From contig NZ_BATR01000102.1 in NCBI RefSeq assembly GCF_000739655.1, positions 21,202-85,201 of the forward strand: a DNA stretch of 64,000 bases, in the 5' to 3' direction. A program made the position numbers and the translations under genes. The notes under the pieces were generated by a model. The model saw only the letters and a program-made list of their open reading frames with translations, was not told the origin of the DNA and did not search any database. Shown piece by piece: positions 8,843 through 18,300 of the stretch (positions within the stretch are counted from its first letter, which is position 1; every line of letters starts with the position of its first letter). The stretch comes from Verrucomicrobium sp. BvORR106 (GTDB taxonomy: Bacteria > Verrucomicrobiota > Verrucomicrobiia > Verrucomicrobiales > Verrucomicrobiaceae).

Positions 8843-10009
8843 ATGATCGCAACCCTGCCATCGTCCACTCTGTTCGCCAACGAATCCAAAAAAGAAGGTG
8901 CGGACTCTTCCGCGAAAGAAGCCGCCAGTCCCATCCTGCCCGCTACCATGAAGGCCGTGGTGGCCTATGGGCCGGGTGACTATCGCATGGAGACCGTGCC
9001 CACACCGGTGGCTGGTCCGGGCGAAGTCGTGATCAAAGTTAAAAGCACCGGCATCTGTGCCAGTGACATCAAGTGTTACACCGGAGCCCCCATGTTCTGG
9101 GGAGATGGCCAGAAGGAAGGCTACTGTCAGGCCCCCATCACCCCGGGTCATGAATTCGTCGGCGAGGTCGTCGCCTTGGGCGAAGGCTCGGCCGCAAAGT
9201 ATGGCCTTGAGATCGGTGATCACGCCATCAGCGAGCAGATCGTGCCCTGCTGGAAGTGCCGCTATTGCGAGCGTGGCGAATACTGGATGTGCGCAGTGCA
9301 TGATATCTATGGATTTCGCCAGCGCACGCCGGGCTCCTGGGCGGAGTATATGAAGTTCCCCGTTGGGGCGCTGAACTACAAGGTGCCGAAGACTCTCCCT
9401 CTGCACCACGCGGTTTTCATCGAACCCCTGGCCTGCTCCATCCACGCCGTGGAGCGTGGGGAGATCAAGTATCAGGATGTGGTGGTCATCGCGGGGTGTG
9501 GACCGCTGGGGCTCGGCATGGTGGCGGCAGCCAAGATGAAAGGGCCTGCCCAGATCATCGCCATGGATCTCAGTGAAGAGCGCCTGGAGTTGGCGCGCCG
9601 CACCGGGGCGGATGTGGGGATCAATCCCCGGACGCAGGACGTGGTTCAAATGGTGAAAGACCTGACCGGCGGCTATGGATGCGATGTGTACATCGAGGCC
9701 ACCGGCCACCCCGCCGCGGTGGAGCAGGGGCTCAACATGATCCGCAAGCGCGGCACCTTTGTGGAGTTCAGCGTGATGCGTGAGAAGGTGACGGTGGACT
9801 GGACGATCATCGGCGACACCAAGGAGCTGAATGTGCACGGTTCCCACCTCGGTCCGCATTGCTACCCTGTGGCGATCCGCATGATTGAGCAGGGACTCCT
9901 GCCCATGGAAGAGATCGTCACGCACCGGATGTCCCTGGATGACTACCAGAAGGGGATCGACATGGTGCTCAGCGGGCTGACCTCGGTGAAGGTGACCCTG
10001 GAGCCTTGA
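8843..10009 (+). CDS. Zinc-dependent polyol dehydrogenase (erythritol/L-threitol dehydrogenase-like)
   Basis: The protein is 388 residues from the ATG at 8843. The conserved fold begins at Met36 (8948), so the first 35 residues may be an extension or a wrong start. It is a medium-chain dehydrogenase: catalytic zinc ligands Cys72 and His103-Glu104 ('GHEFVGEVVALG'), and structural-zinc cysteines 136, 139, 142 and 150 (CWKCRYCERGEYWMC). The NAD Rossmann motif is 'VVIAGCGPLGLG', and Asp after the second strand ('AMDLSEERL') favours NAD over NADP. 'FIEPLACSIHAVERG' and 'HGSHLGPHCYPVAIRMI' resemble erythritol/L-threitol dehydrogenases as I remember them; sorbitol- or xylitol-type activity cannot be excluded. 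It would oxidise the imported polyol to a ketose. Confidence 0.78.
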   Translation: MIATLPSSTLFANESKKEGADSSAKEAASPILPATMKAVVAYGPGDYRMETVPTPVAGPGEVVIKVKSTGICASDIKCYTGAPMFWGDGQKEGYCQAPITPGHEFVGEVVALGEGSAAKYGLEIGDHAISEQIVPCWKCRYCERGEYWMCAVHDIYGFRQRTPGSWAEYMKFPVGALNYKVPKTLPLHHAVFIEPLACSIHAVERGEIKYQDVVVIAGCGPLGLGMVAAAKMKGPAQIIAMDLSEERLELARRTGADVGINPRTQDVVQMVKDLTGGYGCDVYIEATGHPAAVEQGLNMIRKRGTFVEFSVMREKVTVDWTIIGDTKELNVHGSHLGPHCYPVAIRMIEQGLLPMEEIVTHRMSLDDYQKGIDMVLSGLTSVKVTLEP

Positions 10010-10021
10010 TCTCCAAGCTGT

Positions 10022-10058
10022 GAGGCGGGGATGGGCGACTAGCGTCCATTCCCGCCTC
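10022..10058 (+). terminator. Hairpin ending the polyol operon
   Basis: A 16-bp stem (10022-10037 with 10043-10058, two G-U pairs) carries a 5-nt loop, ACTAG, 13 bp past the dehydrogenase stop. No strong U-run follows. It is placed where the porin-ABC-dehydrogenase transcript should end. Confidence 0.65.
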
Positions 10059-10100
10059 CCCGTGTAGATTCTCCTGACAAATTCACCTTCAGGATGTCAG

Positions 10101-11057
10101 ATGGGGATCGTGTCTGCTCCCCGACTCTTGAAGACCCGCAACGCCATCATTCTGCTCATCGCCCTGGTACTCGCGCCAGTGCTGCTGCTGGCGGGGCTGC
10201 TTTATGCGTCCAAGCAGCGGGTGCCGCCTCCTGACACCATTCATTTTCAGGAGGGGGTGGTGTATGGCAAAGGGGGAGATCAGGATCTGAAGCTGGATCT
10301 GGCCCGGCCCAAAGCGGACAGCGCGGCCAAACGACCTGCGATCGTGATGATCCATGGTGGAGGCTGGACCGCGGGAGACAGACGCGATTTTCACGGGCTG
10401 CAGTTTCATCTCGCTCAGGCGGGTGTGGTGTGTGTGACGGTGCAGTATCGCCTGGCTCCGAAGAGCAAGTTTCCAGCTCAGGTGGAAGATGTGAAGTGCG
10501 CCGTGAGGTGGCTCCGGGCTCACGCAGATGAGTACGGGGTCGATCCGGAGCGGATAGCCGCCTTGGGAGCCTCCGCAGGGGCTCATCTGGCCGTGATGCT
10601 GGCCGTCACCTCGGATCAGTCGCAATTGGAAGGCGTCGGGGGGAGTGCGGGGTTCTCGTCCAAGGTCGTGGCCGCCGTAGGCTTGGCTGGCCCTTACGAT
10701 CTGACTCTGGCGTATGCCAACAGTCCCAGGCAACGGGCTCAGGAAGGGCAGGCGGTGCGGGGAATGCTGGAAGGCTTCTTAGGCGGTACTCCTGCTCAAG
10801 TGGCGGAGGCTTATCATGCTGCCAGCCCGGTGAGCTATGTGCGGAAGGAGGTGGCTCCGTTGTTTCTCTGTCACGGCGAGCAGGATCCCCTGGTACCGGT
10901 GGAGCAGGCGGATGTGATGGTGGCCAAACTCCGCGAGGCGGGGGCTGAAGTGGAGTATGTGAAGATCTCGGATGGTTCGCACGACAGTTTCGGCAAGGAC
11001 CAGGAGCAGCACCTGTTGAAGATGGTGGTGTTTTTGCGGCGGAATTTGAAGATGTAG
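10101..11057 (+). CDS. Alpha/beta-hydrolase, esterase/lipase family (membrane-anchored)
   Basis: The protein is 318 residues. One N-terminal hydrophobic helix (about residues 14-36) would anchor or export it. It has the oxyanion-hole motif HGGGW near residue 86, the nucleophile elbow GASAGAHL near 155, an acid residue in 'HGEQDPLVP' and a His in 'ISDGSHDSFG', so the catalytic triad is complete. Such BD-FAE/carboxylesterase-type enzymes remove acetyl or feruloyl esters from polysaccharides in Verrucomicrobia, but the substrate is not shown here. It follows the polyol operon after a hairpin and is probably transcribed separately. A related secreted esterase lies at 56991. Confidence 0.82.
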   Translation: MGIVSAPRLLKTRNAIILLIALVLAPVLLLAGLLYASKQRVPPPDTIHFQEGVVYGKGGDQDLKLDLARPKADSAAKRPAIVMIHGGGWTAGDRRDFHGLQFHLAQAGVVCVTVQYRLAPKSKFPAQVEDVKCAVRWLRAHADEYGVDPERIAALGASAGAHLAVMLAVTSDQSQLEGVGGSAGFSSKVVAAVGLAGPYDLTLAYANSPRQRAQEGQAVRGMLEGFLGGTPAQVAEAYHAASPVSYVRKEVAPLFLCHGEQDPLVPVEQADVMVAKLREAGAEVEYVKISDGSHDSFGKDQEQHLLKMVVFLRRNLKM

Positions 11058-11580
11058 AGCGGGTGTGGAGACGAGGGGCGAACAAGGACCAAACGACGGA
11101 CAGGCTGCATCGCGGGATCACGTGAGGGGCTCGCAATACGATGGGCCTACCGCTCCGCGGTAGCACTGCTTGGGGCTATCCACGGGTAGTCCTCGCTAAG
11201 CTCGGCCGATCCGTGGCTACTCATGGTGAACCCTCCGGGTTCGATGCAATCGCACAAGCGGAGGGAGTTTGCCTGTAGAGATGCTGAGAACCAAGGAGCG
11301 GCGGTTTGTGCCTTAAGCACAACCGCCGATGGTAAGCGAAGCGGGTGATGTGCCCTTGGTGTTTGATGGTTCTGGACCAGAGGGGCCGGCAGTCCTTGGA
11401 TGACGAATGATGCTGGCGCCGATCAGGGGTAAGGGGACATATCCCCGGCAGGCGAAAGCGGCGTCGAGCCGCCAGCACTCCAAGACGCTTCGCGACACTT
11501 GTGCGCGCTGGTACTAAGGGTGTTTTGCCTGACATGTTCACTCATCGCGGCAGCGTCTTGGAGACGTGTAGCGGGGCACG
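11058..11580. other. Non-coding spacer with dispersed palindromic repeats
   Basis: No convincing gene is present. It holds one copy of the ~105-bp element (11138-11243), a bulged hairpin at 11299-11328 (CGGCGGTTTGTGC / GCACAACCGCCG) and a 12-bp inverted pair (CTCCAAGACGCT at 11478-11489, AGCGTCTTGGAG at 11552-11563). Both flanking genes end here, because the AraC-type gene runs leftwards. Confidence 0.6.
11138..11243 (+). repeat. ~105-bp dispersed element, copy A
   Basis: It begins ACGATGGGCCTAC and ends GAACCCTCCGGGTTCG. It has two triloop palindromes: CTACCGC-TCC-GCGGTAG (11147-11163) and GAACCC-TCC-GGGTTC (11228-11242). The same ends and palindromes recur at 26565-26671 (inverted) and 26724-26832, with a more variable middle. 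Confidence 0.8.
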
Positions 11581-12492
11581 TTACCTCAGCGTCGCTTCAC
11601 GATACTCACGCGGGGTGCAACCGACATGTCTGCCAAACGTTGTTGTCAGATGGCTGTGGCTGGAGAAGCCCGTCTCGTTCGCGATCGTGGTGATATCCTT
11701 CTCCGTCGCAACGAGCAGGTGCTGCGCCCGACGCAGTCGCTGCCGGATCAAGTACTGCCAGGGACTGGTTCCAAAGGTGGAAAGGAATGCGCGGTGCAGC
11801 TGGTGTTCCCCAAGCCGGGCCTCCTGGGCCAGCTCGGCCAGCGTCAGCGGGGCGGAGAGATGCGCGTGCAGATAGCGCCTCAGGCGGCGTGCCTGCGGGG
11901 CATTCAGTGTCGCCCGGTGGAGGCCTTGGCGCTGTGGTAGCGGCTCTAGGGAATAAGCTTGCCGGATCCTCGTGTGCAACTGGTCCACCAGGCTGGAAAT
12001 GGCCGCGGCTTCAAGATCGCTGGTCGGGATGGCGTTGTGCCAGCGGGCCAGTTCCAATAGATTGTGGTGCAGCGCGGGATCGGCGGTGCCCTCCACTGCG
12101 GTCATGTCGGTGACACGCTCTGTTTTGGGGGCTGGAGTATCCAGGCTGGTTGGGGAGAGTGATAGGATGGCATACTCTGCCATTTCGCCGGTGAGGTAGC
12201 TGGCATAGCGTCTTTCCGCTGGGATGGTCCACACTTCACCGGGCAAGGGAGGTCCCGATGAACCTCCGCGTCCCTCCAACTCAGTCTCCAGCGTATCGAT
12301 CCAGCCCCCCAGGTGCACAATGACATGGTGACTGGGCGCTCTCAGCTCCCAGACTTGAGGAGTGGTTACCACGTCCCGGCAAAACCGCACTTCCACCCCC
12401 GGTCTTGACCATTGCCACAGTGTGCCCGTGGCATCGCTTGATGCATGCACGGGATTGTCTGCGTGACAGTGCCGGTGCGGTTGAGCCTGCAT
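11581..12492 (-). CDS. AraC-family transcriptional regulator
   Basis: The protein is about 303 residues from the ATG at 12492; a TTG at 12531 would add 13. Residues ~1-190 are a sensor domain of cupin-like character without a recognised ligand motif. The last ~100 residues carry the two HTH motifs of the AraC DNA-binding domain ('LTLAELAQEARLGEHQLHRA' and 'DITTIANETGFSSHSHLTTT', followed by 'FGRHVGCTPREYRE'). It is divergent from the SDR gene at 12673, which is its most likely target. A perfect 12-bp palindrome GCAAAATTTTGC lies in the spacer at 12533-12544. Confidence 0.88.
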   Translation of the reverse strand: MQAQPHRHCHADNPVHASSDATGTLWQWSRPGVEVRFCRDVVTTPQVWELRAPSHHVIVHLGGWIDTLETELEGRGGSSGPPLPGEVWTIPAERRYASYLTGEMAEYAILSLSPTSLDTPAPKTERVTDMTAVEGTADPALHHNLLELARWHNAIPTSDLEAAAISSLVDQLHTRIRQAYSLEPLPQRQGLHRATLNAPQARRLRRYLHAHLSAPLTLAELAQEARLGEHQLHRAFLSTFGTSPWQYLIRQRLRRAQHLLVATEKDITTIANETGFSSHSHLTTTFGRHVGCTPREYREATLR

Positions 12493-12532
12493 GGTGGCAG
12501 TAAGCTGCACCGCATCAACCGGGGGTGGCAAG

Positions 12533-12544
12533 GCAAAATTTTGC
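12533..12544. promoter_or_regulatory. 12-bp palindrome in the araC-type/SDR divergent spacer
   Basis: The perfect palindrome GCAAAATTTTGC lies 41 bp upstream of the regulator ATG at 12492 and 129 bp upstream of the SDR ATG. It could be an operator for the regulator, but AraC proteins usually bind direct repeats, so this is only a candidate. Confidence 0.3.
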
Positions 12545-12672
12545 GGGGATTTTGAAAGCGCAAAGCACGGTGCTGAAGTGAAGTCGAGCTATGGCTGGAA
12601 GCGTGTGCGGACCCGCGCCGGTTGCTATCACAACATCGTTCTAGTTATTCCAATTTCATCCCCCCAAGACCT

Positions 12673-13443
12673 ATGAACAACCACAGCATCCATGGTAAAG
12701 TGGCCATTGTCGCTGGTGGTGCCAAAAACCTTGGTGGTCTCCTCAGCCGTGCATTGGCTGAGAGAGGCGCCAAGGTGGTGGTCCACTACAACAGCGCATC
12801 AACCCAGAAAGATGCGGAGGCGACCGTTGCCGCCGTGCAGGCCCTGGGCTCGGAAGCGATCGCCGTGCAAGGTGATCTCTCCGTGGTGGCCAACAATGCG
12901 ACTCTCTTCGAGGAAGCCGTCAAGGCGTTTGGCAGTGTGGACATCGCGATCAACACCGCCGGTCTGGTCATCAAGAAACCGATCGCGGACGTGACGGAGG
13001 AGGACTTCGACCGGAGTTTCAACGTAAACGCCAAGGCGGCCTTCTTCTTCATCCAGGAGGCTGGGAGGAAGCTCAATGACCATGGCAAAATTGTCACCAT
13101 CGTGAGTTCTCTCCTGGCGGGCTACACGGGCTTCTATTCCATCTATCCGGGCAGCAAGTCTCCGGTGGAACATTTCACGCGGGCGGCCTCCAAGGAGTTC
13201 GGTGCCCGGGGCATTTCGGTCAATGCACTGGGGCCTGGTCCCATGGAGACGCCGTTCTTTTACGGTCAGGAGTCGGCAGAGTCCGCCCATTACAATCAGA
13301 CCGCCGCGGCATTGAGCCCATTCACCAAGACCGGTCTCACGGATCCTGGCGACATCGTGCCTACGGTGCTGCACTTGGTGTCAGATGGCTGGTGGATCAC
13401 CGGTCAGACGATCTTTTCCAACGGTGGCTACACGACGAGGTAA
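12673..13443 (+). CDS. Short-chain dehydrogenase/reductase
   Basis: The protein is 256 residues from the ATG at 12673. The classical SDR motifs are present: an NAD(P)-binding glycine motif in 'VAGGAKNLGG', 'INTAG' (NAG-type motif), catalytic Ser in 'IVSSLLAG' and the Tyr-x-x-x-Lys pair in 'YPGSKSP'. The C-terminus 'WITGQTIFSNGGYTTR' is typical of FabG-like SDRs. Glycine-motif lysine and the following 'HYNSAS' suggest NADP preference. The substrate is unknown. It is divergent from an AraC-type regulator and is probably induced by whatever ligand that protein senses. Confidence 0.88.
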   Translation: MNNHSIHGKVAIVAGGAKNLGGLLSRALAERGAKVVVHYNSASTQKDAEATVAAVQALGSEAIAVQGDLSVVANNATLFEEAVKAFGSVDIAINTAGLVIKKPIADVTEEDFDRSFNVNAKAAFFFIQEAGRKLNDHGKIVTIVSSLLAGYTGFYSIYPGSKSPVEHFTRAASKEFGARGISVNALGPGPMETPFFYGQESAESAHYNQTAAALSPFTKTGLTDPGDIVPTVLHLVSDGWWITGQTIFSNGGYTTR

Positions 13444-13565
13444 TCCCTTCGTTCGAAGCTGGTGATGGTAGGGGAGAACCATTCGGAGATTGACTCTGGC
13501 ATGGTTTTCCCTTCCATCGTTGCCTGTGGAGGGCGAGCGTGGCTCTCCGGTTCATCTTGTCGTCT

Positions 13566-14846
13566 ATGAGCGATTCCGAGTCTCTGCCGTCGTCTGCTTC
13601 TGTTGCCTCCTCTCCTTCCGGCCATGGTCATGGGCATTCCCATGGGGCCGCTTTGGGAAAGTTTCGAGTTCCCGGTAGCCTCTTGCGGGTGCGTGATGGG
13701 CATGAGGCTCGGGTTTCGTTCGTCGAGCTCTTCTTCGACCTCATCTACGTCTTTGCGGTCACCCAGCTCTCCCATCATCTGCTCCACGATCTGTCGGTGT
13801 TGGGGGCGCTGGAGACGCTGGTGCTGATGTTCGGAGTGTGGCTGGCCTGGCAGTACTCCTGCTGGATCACCAACTGGTTTGACCCTGAAACCAAGCCAGT
13901 CCGGCTCATGCTCTTTGGTATCATGCTGGCAGGGCTGGTCATGGCGGCCGCCATCCCGCATGCCTTCAAGAACGGTGGGCTGGCCTTTGCCATCAGCTAC
14001 GTGCTCATCCAGGTGGGGCGCACCCTCTTCTGTCTGGCGCACCTGAAGAAGGGCCACGAGTTGACGCCGAACTTTCAGCGCATGCTGGGCTGGCTGGTGA
14101 TCTCGGCCGTGTTCTGGTTGAGTGGTGCCTTCGCCAGTGGCGGTGCCCGGCTCGCTCTGTGGGCGGTTGCGGTCTGCTGCGAGTACTTCTCGCCCATGTT
14201 TGGGTTCTGGCTTCCCAAGCTGGGCCGATCACGCACTTCTGAATGGACGGTGGAAGGCGGTCACATCGCCGAGCGGTGTCAGTTGTTTGTCATTGTGGCA
14301 CTGGGCGAATGTCTCCTCATCACCGGGGCCACGCTGAGCACGGCGAATCACTTTGATTCATCCTTGGTGATCGCCTTCCTGGCGGCCTTTGTCGGCAGTC
14401 TGGCGATGTGGTGGGTGTACTTCGACACCAGCAGCAAAGATGGATCAGAGGCCATCGTGCACTCCAGTGATCCGGGGCGCATTGCGGCCTACTACCACTA
14501 CACCCATGTCACCATGGTCGCGGGCATCATCCTCAACGCCGTGGCCAGCGAACTGGTTGTGGCGCATCCGCATGGACATACCACGCTGACATCAGCCTTG
14601 GTGCTCGGGCTCGCCAACGTGTTCTATCTTGGAGGTAATGCTCTGTACAAGACCGTTGTGTATGGCCGCGTGCCCAGATCTCATGTGGTGGCGGTGCTGG
14701 TACAACTGGCGCTGATTCCCGTGTTCATGAGGTGGCATCTGGCCACCGCCGGAGCCGTGGCCACGGCGTTGTTGTTGGTGGTCGCGGTGTGGGAGGGATT
14801 GTGCGTGAAGCGGGTGGTGGGGGATGCGGTGAAAATTAGGAATTAG
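13566..14846 (+). CDS. ltrA: Low temperature requirement protein A (LtrA family)
   Basis: The protein is about 426 residues from the ATG at 13566 (a GTG at 13539 is less likely). The N-terminus has a His-rich stretch, GHGHGHSHG. The LtrA signature follows: 'RVSFVELFFDLIYVFAVTQL' at about residues 48-67. About ten transmembrane helices cover the rest ('MLFGIMLAGLVMAAAIPHA', 'ALGECLLITGATL', 'AFVGSLAMWWVYFDTSS'). LtrA was named from cold-sensitive Listeria mutants and its biochemical role is unknown. The gene stands alone. Confidence 0.88.
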   Translation: MSDSESLPSSASVASSPSGHGHGHSHGAALGKFRVPGSLLRVRDGHEARVSFVELFFDLIYVFAVTQLSHHLLHDLSVLGALETLVLMFGVWLAWQYSCWITNWFDPETKPVRLMLFGIMLAGLVMAAAIPHAFKNGGLAFAISYVLIQVGRTLFCLAHLKKGHELTPNFQRMLGWLVISAVFWLSGAFASGGARLALWAVAVCCEYFSPMFGFWLPKLGRSRTSEWTVEGGHIAERCQLFVIVALGECLLITGATLSTANHFDSSLVIAFLAAFVGSLAMWWVYFDTSSKDGSEAIVHSSDPGRIAAYYHYTHVTMVAGIILNAVASELVVAHPHGHTTLTSALVLGLANVFYLGGNALYKTVVYGRVPRSHVVAVLVQLALIPVFMRWHLATAGAVATALLLVVAVWEGLCVKRVVGDAVKIRN

Positions 14847-14973
14847 GAATGATGAATTAGGCTGGCGACATCGGAGGCGGGAATCGCAGAGGTTCTGCAC
14901 TTGTCCGGTGGACGGATGTGTCAAAGTCGGTGCTTGTCATGGGCATCTCGTTTTGTGATGATTTCATTCAACC

Positions 14974-15279
14974 ATGAGCACTCCCGCACCCCCGGAGCTT
15001 CCGCCATCGCAACGCCCACCCAACGGCCGTGAGACTTACAACGCGGTCACGGACATTGTAGGAGGGCCCAATGTTCGTCTGAAGGACAACTTGTTCCAAG
15101 GGGGGGCCATTCTTGTGTGCTTGCTGTTGGGAGCTGGCATCGGAGCGTGCTGGACCAGCTCCTGGCCGGGCTCCATCATCATCGGAGCCTTTGGGGGGCT
15201 TCTGGTGGGGTTGTTTGGCAGCGGGATTTTTCTGATGATCTTTCGCGCTGTGCGTCATCAGCAGGGCCGTCATGATTGA
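14974..15279 (+). CDS. Small membrane protein of unknown function
   Basis: The protein is 101 residues. A Pro-rich polar N-terminus (~45 residues) is followed by two hydrophobic helices ('AILVCLLLGAGIGAC' and 'IIIGAFGGLLVGLFGSGIF') and a short charged C-terminus. No family is recognised. A near-perfect bidirectional terminator follows at 15323-15355, which supports a transcribed gene ending here. Confidence 0.55.
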   Translation: MSTPAPPELPPSQRPPNGRETYNAVTDIVGGPNVRLKDNLFQGGAILVCLLLGAGIGACWTSSWPGSIIIGAFGGLLVGLFGSGIFLMIFRAVRHQQGRHD

Positions 15280-15322
15280 GATGGGCATGCCTTGAGCCGC
15301 CGCGGCTTTGCGGCTGGTAAAC

Positions 15323-15355
15323 AAAAAACGGCCGGTCTCGCGACCGGCCGTTTTT
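15323..15355. terminator. Bidirectional intrinsic terminator
   Basis: A perfect 9-bp GC stem (CGGCCGGTC at 15329-15337, GACCGGCCG at 15342-15350) with loop TCGC is flanked by a run of six A on the left and five T on the right, so it works on both strands. It separates the + strand gene ending at 15279 from the - strand gene ending at 15386. Confidence 0.9.
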
Positions 15356-15385
15356 GCAGTTTACATCAATTTCCGGGATCCCCGC

Positions 15386-18300
15386 CTACTTCTTCGACAG
15401 CGCCTGGAGGTAGTCCAGCAGGCTGGCGAATTCCTTAACGGTCAGGTTCATGACCAAACCGGGAGGCATCATGGAGATGGGCAGCTTTTCGCGCTTGGCG
15501 ATGTCTGCCACCTTGTAGGTGAACTCCTGGGAGGTGATGGTGCGGATCTTCACCTGGTCAGCGGACTCGAGGGTCACGAAACCAAGCTGCTGGGTGCCGT
15601 CCTTGAGCGCGAACATCTCCGTGGCGAAGCCTTGGGCGATGGTCTTGTTCGGATCAAGGATGGCCATGGCCAGTTCCTCACGCTTGTAGGTCTGGGCGAT
15701 GTTGCCCAGATACGGCCCCTTTTGGGGTTCGTCTTCACGCGTGGTGTGGCAGGCCACACAAGTCTGGCGGGTGAAGAGTTGCTCACCCAGCTCTGCGTCA
15801 CCCTTGGTCTTGAGGACCTGGGCGATCACGTCAGCCTGCTGCAGGGTGCTGATGAGCGGGCCGGATTCCTTGGTCTTCTTCTCCAGCTTCATGGCTTTGG
15901 CGGCATTGGTCGCGGCGGCGGCCACGGCCTTGTCCGAGTCGTCCAGAGCGGCGATCACCTTGTCGGCATAGGGGTTATGCTTGAGCATGGCCACGGCCTT
16001 GAGGATCTGCACACGACGCTGGGGATTCTGCCAGCCCTGATCAAGAGCCTTGCCGGAGAGCTCGCGGGACTCGGGGCTGCCGGTCTTGCGGGCGCTCAGA
16101 TTCAGCAGGGCGGCATCGGCCCAGAGGGCGGCCGGGGTTCCCAGCTTTTCAGCTTCCAACTCGAGGAGTTGATGGTGGTTCTCCAGCTTGGCGGAGTTCA
16201 GGAACGCGTTGCGGGCGGTTTCCTGTTCCTTGCCTGCATCCTTCATCCCGTTCAGGGCCACGAGGGCACCGAGGCTTGCTTTCACACCGTCTGCGCTGTC
16301 CGTTTTGGTCAGGGCCACGATGGCCTGGGACAGGACGGTGGGGGATGCGGGAGGGTTCGAGGAGGCGGCGCTGATGAGCAGCGGGATGCCGGCGGCCGGG
16401 ATGGTCTCGGCATTGGCCAGTTGACCCACGGCGTCGGGCAGCAGTTTGCTGTCCTTGGCGGCGAGGGTGAGGATGCGCTCCAGAGCTTCGTTGAACTGGA
16501 TGCGGTTGCGGTTCAGCTCGCTCACCAGATAGGCGGCGTCTTCCGCAGAAGCCTTGGCCAGCGCTTCCTTCAAGGCCGCGGCAACCTTCGGCGACTCACC
16601 CCAGGCTTCTGGCTGGTAGTAAGGTCCGCGGGTGTCGGGACGCGTGCCCCAGGAATCGCCCTTCCACTCGCCTTCGGTGAAGTGCAGGCGGGCCAGGGCG
16701 GAGAAGATGCCTTTGCGCAGGGCGGGATCGTTGGCCTTGTCCAGGCGGGCGATCAGACCGTCCACCACTTCCGGCTTGTGAATCATCGCCAGTGCGCGCA
16801 GTGCCCCTTTGCGGGCAGTGTCGTCAATGACCTTCTCCACGGAGCTGTCCGTCGGGTTCGCGTCAATAATACCGAAGAGGTCCTTGCTCGCGCCGGACAT
16901 GCCCAGCGCACGAATGGCCACGTGACGGGCCACCTCGTCCTGCTTCGCGTTGAGGAAGCGGGCAATGTTCAGCGGGCCGCGGGGGGCCTTGTCCGAAAGG
17001 GACAGAAGCGTGCGGGCCATCTGCACAGAGAGACGGGAGTCTTCGTAGATGGAGGTCGTTTTGGTGGAAGCCGCGACGTTCACGGTGCCAAAGGGCATCA
17101 CGCTCTCATGCAGTTCGGCGCGGTAGGCATTGGCCACCACCTGCCAGTCAGCCTCGGTCTCGGGGGAGGCCAGGCTGACGACGAAGTCGGACGGATCCTT
17201 GGCGCCCAGGCGCATCGTGTAGATGGCCGCGATGCGGGCTGCAGGGGACAGGTCCTTGTTGCGGAAGGTGCCGGCGAGATCAATTGCGACCTCTTTCGTG
17301 GCCTTGCGACGTACCAGTTCACGCTCGGCCTCGATGCGGCGGCGATAGCTGGGGGAGGACAATTCTTTCACCAGCTCGGCATTGGCAGCCTTGGCGTAGT
17401 TCGGCAGCGGAGCGGCCTTGAAGTCCTTGGGCTTCACACGCACGACATAACCGACGTTGGGGCCTTCCCAGTTGAAGGTCGCACCCTTCCAACTGGCGCA
17501 ATAGACGTTGCTGTTGGCGTCCACGTCCGCATCGGTGGGGCGGGTCATCTTGATGAAGGGCTGCGGTGCAGCCGTCTCTTCATAGGTGGAGCCTTTGACC
17601 TTCACGGTGTGATGCCAAAGGGCACCGGTGCCCCAGTCAGCCGTGAAGGGGGCGTTGCTCCATTTGCCGAAGCCAGGCTCATCAATGTACACGGCGCCGC
17701 AGCCGGAGCCGCCGCCGTAGTCGGCGAGGGGCGTGATGGCCTCGTCCGCGAAGTTCTTGTAGAGACGGGGATAGCCGTGGTTCTCCAGGCCGGTGAAGTG
17801 GTGGAAGCGCACGTTCCAGCCGCCGCCATCGTTCGTGTTGTCGCGGGCAAAGATGTCCATGGTCGGGCTCACGGCCACTTCCAGGATGTTGCGAGTGCCG
17901 GTGGAGTAGATTTCCAGGCCGGTGCCGTCAGGGCGTACGCGGATGACACCGCCGCCACGATGCTGCACCTTGCGACCGTCCGTGCCTTCCGCCTGCATGA
18001 AGCCAAAGTCACCGCCAGCGATGTAGAGCCAGCCGTCCACGCCGAGGCTCAAGCCGTTGGTGGTGTGGTCTGCGGGACGATCCGCAAAGCCGAAGGCGAG
18101 GTTCTTCACCAGCACCTTTTGTTCATCAGAAACGCCGTCGCCGTCCTTGTCGATGAAGACCGAGAGGTGCGGCGGGTGCACGAGATAGAGGCGGTCGTGA
18201 TCCCAAACCAGACCACGGGGGGAGTCCACGTCTTTGACGAACTCCTTCACTTCATCCGCACGGCCATCGCCATCCACATCCTTGAGGCGGATGATGCGAC

